Notes under the pieces: generated by a model
Seen by the model: the letters and a program-made list of their open reading frames with translations, nothing else
What the model was told of the DNA's origin: nothing
Databases searched by the model: none
Assembly: GCF_026262625.1 (NCBI RefSeq)
Contig: NZ_SHNN01000002.1
Coordinates: forward strand, 558,001-622,000
Source: Candidatus Litorirhabdus singularis
GTDB taxonomy: Bacteria; Pseudomonadota; Gammaproteobacteria; Pseudomonadales; Halieaceae
Reading direction: 5' to 3'
DNA length: 64,000 bases
Shown: positions 52,491 to 63,186 of the stretch, one piece after another
How the letters are laid out: every line of letters starts with the position of its first letter
How positions within the stretch are numbered: the first letter of the stretch is position 1
Position numbers and translations under genes: made by a program

Positions 52491-54818
52491 CTAATGCCAA
52501 TAATAACGCTGTTGTTCACGCCAACCGGCGGCGTGCTGCAATCGGCCTTCTCGCACCTTAAACTCGAGCGCGCCCTGCTGTGCTGTATTCCACAAGCGGG
52601 CCCCTCGCCGTCGGTAACGCGCAGCCACCTCCGGTCTGGGGTGACCAAAGCGGTTGAGGTAGCCACTGGCGAAGACCACTTCAGAGGGCTTCAGCGTGCT
52701 TACAAATGGCCCGGAAGATGAACTCAGACTGCCATGATGCGGCGCAATCAGCAGATCTACCTCCAGCGACCCCTGGGCCCGGCCAATCAACTCCAGCTCA
52801 GCACCCTGCTCTATATCACCCGGCAACATGACCCGAAAGTCGCCATGCTCCACCAATAACACACAGGAGCGATTGTTGCGTTTGAGGTAAGTCCCAAGCG
52901 GATCCGGGTGCAATTGTGTCAACCGTAACTGGCCTAGCGCTAACGTGGCTCCCGCACCACATCCTTGGTCCGGCATACCGGCCGCCACCGGGTCGCCCAA
53001 CCAGATTCGCTGCACTGGTAATGCCGCTCTCACTGAGTCCAGGCCGCTGGCGTGATCATTGTCTGCATGACTGATTACCAGTAGGTCAAGACTTTCAATA
53101 CCTTGCGCGTACAAGTACGGCAGAATCACTGCAGTTGCCATATTGGGTCCAGCCGGATCTCCGGCCCCGGTGTCATACAGCACCGTGTGGCTAGCAGTGC
53201 GCAGCACCACCGCAAGGCCCTGTCCGACATCAAGCACATTGACCACTAAGGTATCTGCCGGCACTGCGGGGCGATAAGGGACCAACAACGGCAATAATAA
53301 CGGCACGGCTAGCCAGCGCCAGCGCAGGGGTGCAGGCAGTAAGCACAACAACAGCGCAGATAAAGCCAACAACAGGCTGGCGGGTGTCGGGTGATAGGCG
53401 AGCCAAGGCTGAATTGCGCCCTCTTTCAGCCACTCCCCCAACCACAGCAGCCCGCGCAGCGGTAAGGCCGCTATCTGCCAACAAACCACGGCGCCGCCCG
53501 GTAGCACCGGCAACAACGCCACGCCCGCCAAGCCCAAGGGTGCCACCAGCAGTCCAACCACGGGTATGGCGACCAGATTAGCTACCGGGGCCGCCCAACT
53601 GCTGCCGCCAAACCACAGGCTGCTAAGCAAACCAGTCACAGTGGAGAGGCACAATTGTAGATACAGGAGCTGTCGCCAGCCGCGAATATCGGGGCGCAAC
53701 AGTAACAACCCGGCAATGGCCAGCACCGCACCAAACGACATCCAGAAGCCTGCGTTATGAGTAGCCAGGGGCTGCATGAGCATAACCAGTAACAGGGCCC
53801 AACTGATGCTATAGCGCCAGCCAAAGCGACGCCGGAGCAACCATCCGGCCTGAATCAGTCCCAACATCACCAGAGCTCGAGTCGTCGGTAGAGCAAAACC
53901 CGCCAGCGCACTGTAGCTGGTGGCAATAAAAATAGCCCCCAAATGTCCTGCAACGCTAGCCTGACGCAATAGCCCAAGCAACAACAGACCGCGGCCCAAC
54001 TGCAGTCCCAGCCAGAAGCCCAATGCCGCCATCATGCCCACGTGCAAACCCGACACTACCACTAAATGATTGAGTCCCAGATGTTGTAGAAGCAGCCAAT
54101 CTGAGTGAGCGATGGCGCCCCGCTGACCGACAGTTATCGCAGCCAACAGGGCTGTAACACGCAGCTCCAGGCCACTGTTTTCCAACGCCTCCAGTATTCG
54201 CTGGCGTACAAACTGATGGGGATTCGGCCACGGCTGGGCACTGGCCAGCGCGACCAGACCACGACTACGGATAGAGCCCGTAGCAGCTATTTTGTGCTGC
54301 GCCAGCCAACTCTGGTAATTGAAACTGTCAGGATTCGACAAGCCCCAGGGGCGTTTCAGACGCGCCTCCAGCTGCCAGCGTTCACCGGCTGTAAAGCGTT
54401 GTTCACCGTAGAAGCTCAACAATACCCGACTACCCGCTGACAGACAGTCGCTACGCTCAGCGTTACAGACCTCAGATAAGACTTCGCCGATAAAGCGCTG
54501 ACGCCAACGCGGACCAGGTAATTCACGTCGTTGCGGAGGTTCCAATACCCGCACCTGCAATGCCAATACGGTGCCTTCCAGAACAGACGGCAGCCGTTCA
54601 TGTAACAGCTGGTGACCCCACAGACTACTGAAACTTGCCCCACAGGATAATCCGACGACAAACAGAACCTGGCTTTGCCAGCGTCGCACGCGCGCCGCCC
54701 ACAGCGCCCCTAATAACGCCAGCGCTATGCCTGCGAGAATCGCGGTCAAAGAAGGCAGGGCCGGCCACCAGCCGACCCCAAAACCTCCCACCACTGTACC
54801 AATCATCCATGAATACAT
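52491..54818 (-). CDS. comEC: DNA internalization competence protein ComEC/Rec2
   Basis: Inner-membrane channel for single-stranded DNA during natural transformation. 775 residues with three parts: N-terminal helices with an OB-like domain (about 1-185), the competence domain with about seven to eight helices (about 200-500, with HLVVVSGLHVGMMA), and a C-terminal metallo-beta-lactamase-like domain with VLDVGQGLA and the metal motif ISHADNDHASG. No other com genes are in the window. It is divergent from the DUF2062 gene, as in Pseudomonas. Confidence 0.95.
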   Translation of the reverse strand: MYSWMIGTVVGGFGVGWWPALPSLTAILAGIALALLGALWAARVRRWQSQVLFVVGLSCGASFSSLWGHQLLHERLPSVLEGTVLALQVRVLEPPQRRELPGPRWRQRFIGEVLSEVCNAERSDCLSAGSRVLLSFYGEQRFTAGERWQLEARLKRPWGLSNPDSFNYQSWLAQHKIAATGSIRSRGLVALASAQPWPNPHQFVRQRILEALENSGLELRVTALLAAITVGQRGAIAHSDWLLLQHLGLNHLVVVSGLHVGMMAALGFWLGLQLGRGLLLLGLLRQASVAGHLGAIFIATSYSALAGFALPTTRALVMLGLIQAGWLLRRRFGWRYSISWALLLVMLMQPLATHNAGFWMSFGAVLAIAGLLLLRPDIRGWRQLLYLQLCLSTVTGLLSSLWFGGSSWAAPVANLVAIPVVGLLVAPLGLAGVALLPVLPGGAVVCWQIAALPLRGLLWLGEWLKEGAIQPWLAYHPTPASLLLALSALLLCLLPAPLRWRWLAVPLLLPLLVPYRPAVPADTLVVNVLDVGQGLAVVLRTASHTVLYDTGAGDPAGPNMATAVILPYLYAQGIESLDLLVISHADNDHASGLDSVRAALPVQRIWLGDPVAAGMPDQGCGAGATLALGQLRLTQLHPDPLGTYLKRNNRSCVLLVEHGDFRVMLPGDIEQGAELELIGRAQGSLEVDLLIAPHHGSLSSSSGPFVSTLKPSEVVFASGYLNRFGHPRPEVAARYRRRGARLWNTAQQGALEFKVREGRLQHAAGWREQQRYYWH

Positions 54819-54887
54819 GTAAAGTAGCCGCCTTTATCCTTGGCTACTTTCAGTCAAGCACAGGACTCCCGATACCGCCAGCGAACC

Positions 54888-55478
54888 ATGCCTAAACGTA
54901 CCTTCAGGCGCATTACCCCGTCCCCGACCCGGCTCCGGAGGATCTCGGGTTTGCATCTGCTCGGCGATTGGATCTATCAGCCCAACCTGTGGCACATCAA
55001 TCGACATTCCTCTGCAGCAGCTTTTTTTGTCGGCTTGTTTATTGCCTTCATGCCCGTACCGGGGCAGATGATTTTTGCAGCGCTAGCGGCTATCTGGTTA
55101 CGTGCCAACCTGCCACTGTCGGTAGCGCTGTGCTGGATCACTAACCCGCTAACCATTGGCCCCATATTTTTTCTTGCGTATAAACTGGGCGCGGTGGTCT
55201 TAGATATGACACCTCAGCCAATTGAGTTTGAACTGTCCTGGCAGTGGATCAACAACGGGCTGTTAAAGGTGTGGCAGCCGTTCCTGCTAGGCTGCCTGCT
55301 CTGCGGTACCTTCTTTGGCTGTCTGGGGTATTTTCTGGTCAGCGTTATCTGGCGCTGGGACGTGGTGAGACGTTGGGAAATACGCAAGGAGCAACGCGCG
55401 CGGCGCCTCGCGGAGGCTACTCGTGACGTAGAGCTTCGGCAGGCGCCAAACGAGCCGCCCGACGCGCAGGGTAAATAG
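54888..55478 (+). CDS. DUF2062 domain-containing membrane protein
   Basis: 196 residues from the ATG at 54888 (MPKRTFRRITPSPTRLRR); the ribosome site is weak. Basic N-terminus, then three to four helices with the domain hallmarks GLFIAFMPVPGQM and WITNPLTIGPIF, and a charged Arg-rich tail. The molecular role of the family is unknown. The neighbourhood comEC-DUF2062-lolCDE is conserved in pseudomonads. Its last 62 bp overlap the convergent lolE gene. Confidence 0.88.
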   Translation: MPKRTFRRITPSPTRLRRISGLHLLGDWIYQPNLWHINRHSSAAAFFVGLFIAFMPVPGQMIFAALAAIWLRANLPLSVALCWITNPLTIGPIFFLAYKLGAVVLDMTPQPIEFELSWQWINNGLLKVWQPFLLGCLLCGTFFGCLGYFLVSVIWRWDVVRRWEIRKEQRARRLAEATRDVELRQAPNEPPDAQGK

Positions 55479-56658
55479 CCGCAAAAAAGCACATGGTAAT
55501 CGTCACCACGTTGATCACCAGGATGTCCTGCCAACGCGGATCTGATGGCAGTCGCGACACCGGATACACGTCGGTGGTTAAAAACTGGATACCCAGTACC
55601 GATTCCAGTCCTTCCACCAAGTCGCTGATACCGTAACTAAGCCCCAGCCCCAGAAGAGTCCCCAGCGCGGTTCCCAACAGTGCAATCAGCAAGCCCTGGC
55701 ACAGAAAGATAATGGTAATACTGCCAGGGGTCGCGCCCTGTGCACGTAATATGGCAATGTCGGCCTGCTTATCGATCACCACCAACACCAGCGAAGACAC
55801 CACATTGAAGGCGGCTATTGCGATAATCGACAGCAGCAGCACCACAATAAGATTACGAGACAGCTGAATAGCGGCATACAGATTGCCATGGGTAAACGTC
55901 CAGTCATTCGCGTAAAAGCCGGCGGGAAGATTTTCCAATAGTTCCCAACCAATTCGCTGTGCCGCAAACAAGTCCGACACCTGCAGATGAAAGCCATCCA
56001 CCGCTGGCGGGGCGGTCCGCCCCAGCAGCTTGCCCGCTAAGCCAAGATGAACAAAAGCCGCCGCCTGATCCAGCTCAGTACCACTATCGAGCAGACCACT
56101 GATAACAACATGGTGATTACGAGTACCCGCCGCACTCCGGGTAGGACCCGGCACAATCAACGACAGCCGATCACCCACAGTGGCTTGTAGACGACGCGCC
56201 AGCTCAACGCCCAAAATAATTCCATTGGGGCTGCCTGCAAATGCTTCCAGATGCCGGGTGCTAATAGCACGCTGCAGAACCCCCAGCCGCCGTTCAGCAC
56301 CCAGATCAATGCCTGTAGCCAGCGCGGTCTCAATGCCAGTGCGGTAAACCAGTAGGCCCTGGAATTGTATATACGGGGCGGCACCGTTCACCTGGGGATG
56401 CTGTTCCATTAAATCCAGAGTCTGCTGCCAATCGGCGATAGGTTGATAAGACTTCACCGTTAGCTGCGGTACCAGACCCAAAATGCGTTCACGCATTTCC
56501 CGGTCAAAGCCGTTCATCACCGACAGAACAACAATCAATAAGGTAATAGCCAGCACAATACCGGCAATCGACAGCAGCGACAAAAAACTGCTTAAGTCAG
56601 CTCCACGCCGAGTGAACGTGTAGCGCGCGGCCATTGCCAGCAGATTGGCAGTTCTCAC
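55417..56658 (-). CDS. lolE: lipoprotein-releasing ABC transporter permease LolE
   Basis: 413 residues: one helix near the N-terminus (about 22-45), a large periplasmic domain (about 46-265) and three C-terminal helices, the MacB/FtsX plan. With LolC and LolD it lifts outer-membrane lipoproteins to LolA. It is the second of two paralogous permeases flanking lolD. I call this one LolE by position (lolC-lolD-lolE); sequence alone hardly separates C from E. Confidence 0.9.
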   Translation of the reverse strand: MRTANLLAMAARYTFTRRGADLSSFLSLLSIAGIVLAITLLIVVLSVMNGFDREMRERILGLVPQLTVKSYQPIADWQQTLDLMEQHPQVNGAAPYIQFQGLLVYRTGIETALATGIDLGAERRLGVLQRAISTRHLEAFAGSPNGIILGVELARRLQATVGDRLSLIVPGPTRSAAGTRNHHVVISGLLDSGTELDQAAAFVHLGLAGKLLGRTAPPAVDGFHLQVSDLFAAQRIGWELLENLPAGFYANDWTFTHGNLYAAIQLSRNLIVVLLLSIIAIAAFNVVSSLVLVVIDKQADIAILRAQGATPGSITIIFLCQGLLIALLGTALGTLLGLGLSYGISDLVEGLESVLGIQFLTTDVYPVSRLPSDPRWQDILVINVVTITMCFFAAIYPARRAARLAPAEALRHE

Positions 56659-57350
56659 GCAGAGCCCTTGCGCTGCAATACGCCGGCTGACAACTCCCAG
56701 ATTTGATCCATATGCGCAGCAATCAGTGGATCATGAGTCACAATAATGAAACTGGTGTTACTGCTCACCATTAACTCATCAATCAGTGCCAGCACCTGGT
56801 TGGCCGAGGTTGGGTCGAGATTACCCGTAGGCTCATCCATCAATACGCAAGCTGGCTCCGTGACCAATGCCCTGGCTATGGCTACCCGCTGCCGCTCGCC
56901 GCCGGACAGTTGTGCCGGGCGATGCTGCAAACGAGTGTCTAGCCCGACCCGCGCCAGCATCGCGCTTGCACGGGCGTTTGCAGCTTGGCGCGATTCACCG
57001 CCAATCAGCAGCGGCATGGCGACATTTTCCAATGCGGTGAATTCTGGTAGCAAATGATGAAACTGATACACGAAACCCAGGCTGCGGTTGCGCAGTTTGC
57101 AGCGCTGCGCCTCACTGAGCCCACTCATATCCTGCCCTAGCATCGTTACCGCCCCGCTACTGGGAATGTCCAAACCACCCAACAAATTGAGGAGTGTTGA
57201 CTTGCCCGAGCCCGAAGCGCCAATAATGGCCAGTCGTGCTGCACTCGGCAGTTCAAAATTAATGCCGCGCAGTACCTCAACTTCCAAGCCTGCGTCACGG
57301 TAAGTCCGCCCGAGGTCAATACACTGCAGTACCGTAGTTGGTTCAGCCAT
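56655..57350 (-). CDS. lolD: lipoprotein-releasing ABC transporter ATPase LolD
   Basis: 231 residues from the ATG at 57350, which has a GGAGGTG site seven bases upstream; a longer reading lacks support. Walker A IGASGSGKST, signature LSGGERQRVA, Walker B ACVLMDEPTGNLD and the H-loop VTHD are all intact. It overlaps lolC by eight bases and lolE by four, so the three are translated together. Confidence 0.97.
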   Translation of the reverse strand: MAEPTTVLQCIDLGRTYRDAGLEVEVLRGINFELPSAARLAIIGASGSGKSTLLNLLGGLDIPSSGAVTMLGQDMSGLSEAQRCKLRNRSLGFVYQFHHLLPEFTALENVAMPLLIGGESRQAANARASAMLARVGLDTRLQHRPAQLSGGERQRVAIARALVTEPACVLMDEPTGNLDPTSANQVLALIDELMVSSNTSFIIVTHDPLIAAHMDQIWELSAGVLQRKGSA

Positions 57351-58596
57351 AACGCAACACCTCCGCAGGAGCAATACGCGTAGCACGCCAAGCCGGCACT
57401 AACGTAGCCAGTAGACTCAGCAACAAAGCGCTGCCAACAATCAGCAGCACATCCCGCCACTGCAAGTCCGCTGGCAGGTTGCTGATAAAATACACTTGCG
57501 GGTCAAACACCTTGAAGCCAAACAACTGCTCCAATAACGCCACCGCCTCGCTAATATTGAGTGCCAGCAACACGCCCACCAGCGCTCCAACTGCGACGCC
57601 TACGCTCGCCAGCACCAACCCCTGCGCCATAAAAATCGCCATCACACTGCGCGCGCTGATCCCCATGGTGCGCAGCACGGCTATGTCACCGCGCTTTTCG
57701 GTTATGGCCATGGTCAAGGTAGACACAATATTGAAAGCCGCTACCGCTACTACGCTCATCAGCAGCACCGTGATCATAGTTTTTTCCATGCGTACGGCAC
57801 TGAACAGACTGCGCTGGGTCTGCTCCCAGTCACGTACCTGAAAACCTGGACCCAGTTCCTCAGCGATATCTCGTGACAGCCGTGGTGCCGCATAGAGATC
57901 CGCAAACTGCAGCCGCAGCCCATGCACAGCATCTCCCAGAGACAACAGTTTTTGTCCGGCGCCTAAAGCTATATAAGCGCGGTTGCTGTCCAACTGCGCA
58001 CCAACACTAAATACACCAACAACCTCAAAACGCTTGGTACGAGGGTAGGCACCCAATGGGGTGAGAGTCAGCCTGGGTACCGTGACCTCAACGCTGTCAC
58101 CCAGATTGAGACCCAAGCCGCGAGCCAGCAGACTCCCCAACACAATGCCGTAGCGCTGCTCTTCGAGTGCCGAAAACTTCCCTGCCAACATATTGTCGGC
58201 TACTGCCGAGACTGCAGATTCCAAGCGTGGGTCAATGGCTACCAGTTGGGCGCCCGCCACCTGTCGCTGACTGGCTAGCAGCACTTTGGTTTCAATAAAA
58301 GGAGCGAATCCAACAATAGAGGGATTCTCTTGCAGTGTGTCGGTGAGTTCTGACCAAGCCTCTAGATCACCGGTCTCAGCGCGTATTTCAGCGTGTGAAA
58401 CCAGAGTCAGTATACGATCGCGAAGTTCACCGCCAAACCCGTTCATCACCGACAGCACCACTATCAAACTGGCGACGCCAATCGCCATCCCTAACAATGA
58501 AACCATAGAAACGACGCCGATAAAGCGAGTGCGCTGACGTGAAAAACTGTAGCGAGTGCCAATATAAAGCGGTAGCTGTCGCTGCCAAAACCGCAC
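57343..58596 (-). CDS. lolC: lipoprotein-releasing ABC transporter permease LolC
   Basis: 417 residues, the same four-helix plan as LolE: helix 1 at about 24-46 (VVSMVSLLGMAIGVASLIVV), a periplasmic domain containing the LolA-contacting region, and three helices from about 270. First gene of lolCDE. It starts three bases after nqrM, so the nqr and lol genes may share a transcript. Confidence 0.9.
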   Translation of the reverse strand: MRFWQRQLPLYIGTRYSFSRQRTRFIGVVSMVSLLGMAIGVASLIVVLSVMNGFGGELRDRILTLVSHAEIRAETGDLEAWSELTDTLQENPSIVGFAPFIETKVLLASQRQVAGAQLVAIDPRLESAVSAVADNMLAGKFSALEEQRYGIVLGSLLARGLGLNLGDSVEVTVPRLTLTPLGAYPRTKRFEVVGVFSVGAQLDSNRAYIALGAGQKLLSLGDAVHGLRLQFADLYAAPRLSRDIAEELGPGFQVRDWEQTQRSLFSAVRMEKTMITVLLMSVVAVAAFNIVSTLTMAITEKRGDIAVLRTMGISARSVMAIFMAQGLVLASVGVAVGALVGVLLALNISEAVALLEQLFGFKVFDPQVYFISNLPADLQWRDVLLIVGSALLLSLLATLVPAWRATRIAPAEVLRYG

Positions 58597-58599
58597 TGG

Positions 58600-58833
58600 T
58601 TAATCCCGGTTTTTATCTGCCGAGTAAAACAGCTCAGAGGCAGCTGAATCAGAGCGAGTTTGCTCCTCGCACACCTGAGGGTTGCCGCCGCAAATATCGC
58701 AAGACGTATCCAGGCCAATAGCCCCCATACCACCGCAGGAGCCCTTGATAGGCTTATTACTGAAGATTACGCCAACCGCCATGCTCGCAACGACCAGGAG
58801 GAAGAACAGGAAAGTGAATACAAATGTCATCAT
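58600..58833 (-). CDS. nqrM: Na+-NQR maturation protein NqrM
   Basis: 77 residues: one N-terminal helix (about 3-24) followed by a cysteine cluster, GSCGGMG and TSCDICGG plus a further Cys (six in all). NqrM delivers iron to the membrane-embedded iron site of NQR. It lies directly after apbE, the standard nqrABCDEF-apbE-nqrM order. ATG 58833; the next codon is also ATG. Confidence 0.93.
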   Translation of the reverse strand: MMTFVFTFLFFLLVVASMAVGVIFSNKPIKGSCGGMGAIGLDTSCDICGGNPQVCEEQTRSDSAASELFYSADKNRD

Positions 58834-58842
58834 CCGCGCATA

Positions 58843-59841
58843 TTACTGTAAATAGTGTTCGATTGCTGGCGTTTTACGCACAACGATTTCTGTTCCTGCT
58901 GCTATCACCAGATAAGCTGCAAGCCCCTGCTGAGTTGCAATACGCAGCGCATGTTCTGGGCCTAGCACCGTAAGCGCAGTAGCCCAAGCATCAGCGAGTG
59001 TGACCTGTGGATGCACCACTGTCACCGAAACCAGTTCATGCTGCACGGGCCACCCGGTGCGCGGGTCCAGACTATGGGAATACTGCACTCCGTCGACCTC
59101 AAAAAAGTTTCGATAGTTGCCAGAGGTGGCTATACCGGCACTAGACAGCGCCAGAATCGCCAGCGGAGCGCCTCCACCAATGCGCGGTTGTTCGATGGCA
59201 ATACGCCAGGCCTCACCGCGCGGATTAACACCCAGAACCCGCACCTCACCGCCAATTTCCACCATGTAGTCAGTGATACCCCGGCGGTTAAGTAACTCAG
59301 CCAACTGGTCTACGGCATAACCTTTGGCGATTGAAGAAAAGTCCAGCTGCAAGGCGCCAGTCTTAAGCAGCCGCATACCCTGCTCATCGACCTCGACTTG
59401 CTGCTCTCCGACTTGCTCCAGCAAGCGTGCTATGGCGTCGTCGTCGGGCACAGTATCGCCCATCTGCGGACCAAAGCCCCACAGGTCTACCAAGGGCGCA
59501 ATGCTCACATCGTAGGCACCCTCACTGGCGTCCGTCACTGACCGCGCTACGAGAAATACCTGGATAAACTCTGCACTGACCGAATGCCACTCACCGCTTG
59601 CGGCACGATTGAAGCGGCTAATTTCTGAATTCTCACGATACGTCGACATGCTGGCATTGATCTGCTCCAGTCGCGTCTCGATGTCGCTACGCAGAATATC
59701 AGTGTCCGCCACCGTATCTTGACGGGTGATTGTGACGTGATAGCTGGTACCCATGGTGGGCCCCGCCAGCTGCAACGGTAGCTCAGATTGTCCACAGCCA
59801 TTGAGTAGCAGCACAGCGCCAACGAAAAAGGCCAGCAACAT
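58843..59841 (-). CDS. apbE: FAD:protein FMN transferase ApbE
   Basis: Attaches FMN covalently to threonines of NqrB and NqrC. 332 residues from the ATG at 59841, which directly begins a lipoprotein signal (FFVGAVLLLNGC); longer readings would overlap nqrF. GPTMGTSYHVT near residue 27, FSSIAKGYAVDQLAELL and the ending with YSHSLDPRTGWP are the family signatures. Anchored to the periplasmic face. Confidence 0.95.
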   Translation of the reverse strand: MLLAFFVGAVLLLNGCGQSELPLQLAGPTMGTSYHVTITRQDTVADTDILRSDIETRLEQINASMSTYRENSEISRFNRAASGEWHSVSAEFIQVFLVARSVTDASEGAYDVSIAPLVDLWGFGPQMGDTVPDDDAIARLLEQVGEQQVEVDEQGMRLLKTGALQLDFSSIAKGYAVDQLAELLNRRGITDYMVEIGGEVRVLGVNPRGEAWRIAIEQPRIGGGAPLAILALSSAGIATSGNYRNFFEVDGVQYSHSLDPRTGWPVQHELVSVTVVHPQVTLADAWATALTVLGPEHALRIATQQGLAAYLVIAAGTEIVVRKTPAIEHYLQ

Positions 59842-59872
59842 GTGCTGGCCTTGGCGTCGATTGTGAAGCGGG

Positions 59873-61096
59873 TTATCCACCAAAGTCATCAAGCATAATA
59901 TTCTCGGGTTCAACACCCAGATCGGCCAACATAGAGATGACCGCTGCGTTCATCATGGGCGGACCGCACATGTAGTATTCACAGTCCTCTGGCGCTGGGT
60001 GATCTTTCAAATACTGTTCGAAAAGCACGTTGTGGATAAAGCCGGTCAGGCCATCCCAGTTATCCTCGGGCTGCGGATCTGACAGTGCGACATGCCAGTC
60101 AAAGTTGTCATTTTCCGCCGCCAGCGTGTCGTAATCCTCTACGTAAAACATCTCGCGCAGTGACCGCGCCCCATACCAAAAGGACATTTTACGTGTGGAA
60201 TTGATACGACGCAGTTGGTCAAATATGTGTGAGCGCATGGGAGCCATGCCAGCACCACCACCGATAAACACCATCTCTGCCTCAGTGTCCTTGGCAAAGA
60301 ATTCGCCGAATGGACCGTAGACCTTAACCTTGTCACCGGGCTTGAGATTAAACGTCCAGGAAGACATTTGCCCACAGGGAATGCCGGTACTACCCGGGGG
60401 TGGTGTCGCAATACGTATATTGAATTTGACCACGCCCTTCTCTTCCGGGAAGTTTGCCATGGAGTAGGCGCGAATCACTGTCTCATCGACCTTCGAACTC
60501 AGGTCAAAGAATTTAAATCGCTCCCAATCACCGCGATACTCTTCGTCGATATCAAAGTCTTTGTACTGTACTTCGTGAGGCGGACACTCCAGCTGTACAT
60601 AACCACCCGCGCGAAAGTCTACGTTTTCGCCATCAGGCAATTTCAGCACGAGCTCTTTGATGAAGGTTGCAACATTAGAGTTGGACTCTACGGTGCATTC
60701 CCACTGCTTGACGCCGAATACTTCCTCGGGCACTACCACAGTCATGTTTTCTTTGACTGGGGTCTGACAAGACAAACGCCAGCCATCCGCAGCATCACGC
60801 CGTGTAAAATGAGATTCTTCGGTAGGCAACATGGCGCCACCACCCTCAGTGACGATGCACTTACATTGCGCACAAGTACCACCACCACCGCAGGCTGATG
60901 CCAAAAACAGATCGTTGGCGGCTAGCGTCTGCAGCAATTTGCCGCCGGCTGGCACCACTATCTCTTTTTCACCATTGACACTAATGGTGACGTTGCCTGA
61001 GGTCACCATGCGCGACCGGGCCAACAAAATCACCGCTACCAGAGTGAGAACTATGGCGGTAAACATCACCACGCCAAGACTAACTGTCAAAATCAT
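59873..61096 (-). CDS. nqrF: Na+-translocating NADH:quinone reductase subunit F
   Basis: NADH entry point of the sodium pump. 407 residues: one N-terminal helix (about 3-25), a 2Fe-2S ferredoxin domain with [15 protein letters not shown] (near 68-82) and a further Cys, then a ferredoxin-reductase domain with the FAD motif [11 protein letters not shown] and NADH-binding [12 protein letters not shown]. Last structural gene of the operon. Confidence 0.98.
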   Translation of the reverse strand: MILTVSLGVVMFTAIVLTLVAVILLARSRMVTSGNVTISVNGEKEIVVPAGGKLLQTLAANDLFLASACGGGGTCAQCKCIVTEGGGAMLPTEESHFTRRDAADGWRLSCQTPVKENMTVVVPEEVFGVKQWECTVESNSNVATFIKELVLKLPDGENVDFRAGGYVQLECPPHEVQYKDFDIDEEYRGDWERFKFFDLSSKVDETVIRAYSMANFPEEKGVVKFNIRIATPPPGSTGIPCGQMSSWTFNLKPGDKVKVYGPFGEFFAKDTEAEMVFIGGGAGMAPMRSHIFDQLRRINSTRKMSFWYGARSLREMFYVEDYDTLAAENDNFDWHVALSDPQPEDNWDGLTGFIHNVLFEQYLKDHPAPEDCEYYMCGPPMMNAAVISMLADLGVEPENIMLDDFGG

Positions 61097-61142
61097 AACT
61101 GCCTATCCGTTTACAGGTCTGTCTGTTTACAGGTCTATTCGT

Positions 61143-61751
61143 TTACAAGTCAATACCGCCGAAAGACATAAAGCCCAGCGACATAAGTCCAACAATAATA
61201 AACGTAATACCTAGCCCCTGCAGTCCATCCGGTACATCAGAGTACTTAAGTTTCTCGCGAATACCGGCCAGGGCAGTAATTGCCAGGGCCCAGCCGACGC
61301 CGGCTCCAGCGCCAAATACCACGCTTTCGCTGAGATTATAGTCGCGCTCCACCATAAATAGTGAAGCACCCAAAATGGCGCAATTCACAGTGATTAGCGG
61401 TAGAAATACGCCAAGCGCGTTATAGAGTGCCGGCACATATTTATCCAGAAACATCTCCAGAATCTGCACCAGCGCGGCGATTACGCCAATATAACTCAGC
61501 AGTCCGAGAAAACTCAGGTCAACATCGGGCAATCCGGCCCAGGCCAGTGCTCCATCCGCCAGCAGGTAGGTGTAAATCAGATTGTTAACCGGCACGGTAA
61601 TGGTCAACACCACAATTACCGCTACGCCAAGACCAAAGGCCGCTTGGATTTTCTTGGATACCGCCAAAAACGTACACATGCCCAGGAAGAAGGCGAGCGC
61701 CATATTGTCGATAAATATAGAGCGAACAAACAGGCTCAGATAATGTTCCAT
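61143..61751 (-). CDS. nqrE: Na+-translocating NADH:quinone reductase subunit E
   Basis: 202 residues, six helices. Subunits D and E are inverted homologues that each supply cysteines to the intramembrane iron site; the Cys in [13 protein letters not shown] (residue 26) and [10 protein letters not shown] fit. It abuts nqrD with no gap. Confidence 0.97.
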   Translation of the reverse strand: MEHYLSLFVRSIFIDNMALAFFLGMCTFLAVSKKIQAAFGLGVAVIVVLTITVPVNNLIYTYLLADGALAWAGLPDVDLSFLGLLSYIGVIAALVQILEMFLDKYVPALYNALGVFLPLITVNCAILGASLFMVERDYNLSESVVFGAGAGVGWALAITALAGIREKLKYSDVPDGLQGLGITFIIVGLMSLGFMSFGGIDL

Positions 61752-62414
61752 TTACACACCCTCCTTGGCAACGGTGTGCTTGGCCATGCGAAAATCTGGC
61801 TCTTCGACCTGCGCTGGTTTCCAACTACGCAGAGCCCAAATCAGTAGGCCAATCAAGAAGAACGCGCTGGGGGGCAGCAACAACAAACCGTTAGGATTGT
61901 ACCAACCGCCGTCGGTCACCAGTGGCAGAATCTCGACGCCAAACAGCTTTCCGGCACCAAACAACTCACGCACAAACGCCACTAATAGCAACACCACGCT
62001 ATAACCCAGCCCGTTGCCTATACCATCAATAAAGCTGGGCACGGGTGCGTTCTTCATGGCGAAGGCCTCGGCCCGCCCCATGACAATACAGTTGGTAATA
62101 ATCAGGCCGACAAATACCGACAACTGCTTGCTGATGCCGTAAGCCACGGCCTTAAGCACCTGGTCCACTACAATCACCAGCGAGGCAATAATAATCATCT
62201 GCACAATAATCCGAATGCTACTCGGCACATGATTGCGCACTGTGGAGATAAAGAACCCGGAGAATGCTGTCACCAGGGTCAGTGCGATACACATCACCAC
62301 CGTCACCTGCATCGAAGAAGTTACCGCCAGCGCCGAACAGATACCCAGTATCTGTAAAGCGATCGGGTTCTCCTTGAAAATCGGCGTCGTCAGCGTGTCT
62401 TTCAAAGTCGCCAT
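61752..62414 (-). CDS. nqrD: Na+-translocating NADH:quinone reductase subunit D
   Basis: 220 residues, six helices. The iron-site cysteines lie in [15 protein letters not shown] and [15 protein letters not shown]. It starts one base after nqrC and ends directly before nqrE. Confidence 0.97.
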   Translation of the reverse strand: MATLKDTLTTPIFKENPIALQILGICSALAVTSSMQVTVVMCIALTLVTAFSGFFISTVRNHVPSSIRIIVQMIIIASLVIVVDQVLKAVAYGISKQLSVFVGLIITNCIVMGRAEAFAMKNAPVPSFIDGIGNGLGYSVVLLLVAFVRELFGAGKLFGVEILPLVTDGGWYNPNGLLLLPPSAFFLIGLLIWALRSWKPAQVEEPDFRMAKHTVAKEGV

Positions 62415-62415
62415 G

Positions 62416-63186
62416 TTATGCGTCTCCCGCTTTCAATTTTTCTAAAAATGGACCAAAGCCCTGTTGCCCCATCCAGAAATGCACCATATTGGTAACACCA
62501 CGACTGGTCAGCGTGGCACCGGCCAGACCGTCTACCTGATATTCAGACCCGGCACGAGTTTTATCCACACTGCCCTTGATCAGTTCCAGCGCCACCGCCT
62601 GGTCCTGATAGATTTTCTTACCCGGCCAGCTAGCTTTCCAGCGCGGGTTATCAATCTCGCCACCCAGCCCCGGGGTTTCTCCGTGCTCATAAAAGCCCAG
62701 CCCTGCCACGGTATTCAAATCTGACTGTAGTGCCACAAAACCATACATGGTCGACCATAAGCCATAACCGTGCAGTGGTAGCACCACTTTCTCTAACTCG
62801 CCTTGCTCACGCACCAGATACACTAGAGCGTAATTTGAGCGGCGCCTGACCTTAGCAACGTCCTGCTCGGAGCTCAAAACCAGCGAAGTTGAGGGGTTCT
62901 TGGCAGACTTACGCTGATCGAAGCTCTCCGGGTCCATACCCTCGACAAATTCGCCCGTATCGAGATCAACCAGGCGAGTTTCAATGCGCGAGAACTGCTC
63001 GGCTATGGGAGTGCCCTCTTCAAGCAGCCCGGCCGCGGCCAGAATATTACGATTACGATCGTCGAGCTTGTTGGCAACCTGCATGTCTTTCAACGCTACC
63101 GCTGCGCCAGAAACAAGTACCGAACACACTACGCAAAGCGATACCGCTACGATGAGAGTTTTCTGAATGGAATCATTATTAGCCAC
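62416..63186 (-). CDS. nqrC: Na+-translocating NADH:quinone reductase subunit C
   Basis: 256 residues from GTG 63186 (CGGAGA site upstream; overlaps the end of nqrB by eight bases). One helix (about 10-32) and a periplasmic FMN-binding domain. The covalent FMN goes on the last Thr of the motif [11 protein letters not shown] near residue 224, the target of ApbE. Confidence 0.96.
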   Translation of the reverse strand: MANNDSIQKTLIVAVSLCVVCSVLVSGAAVALKDMQVANKLDDRNRNILAAAGLLEEGTPIAEQFSRIETRLVDLDTGEFVEGMDPESFDQRKSAKNPSTSLVLSSEQDVAKVRRRSNYALVYLVREQGELEKVVLPLHGYGLWSTMYGFVALQSDLNTVAGLGFYEHGETPGLGGEIDNPRWKASWPGKKIYQDQAVALELIKGSVDKTRAGSEYQVDGLAGATLTSRGVTNMVHFWMGQQGFGPFLEKLKAGDA

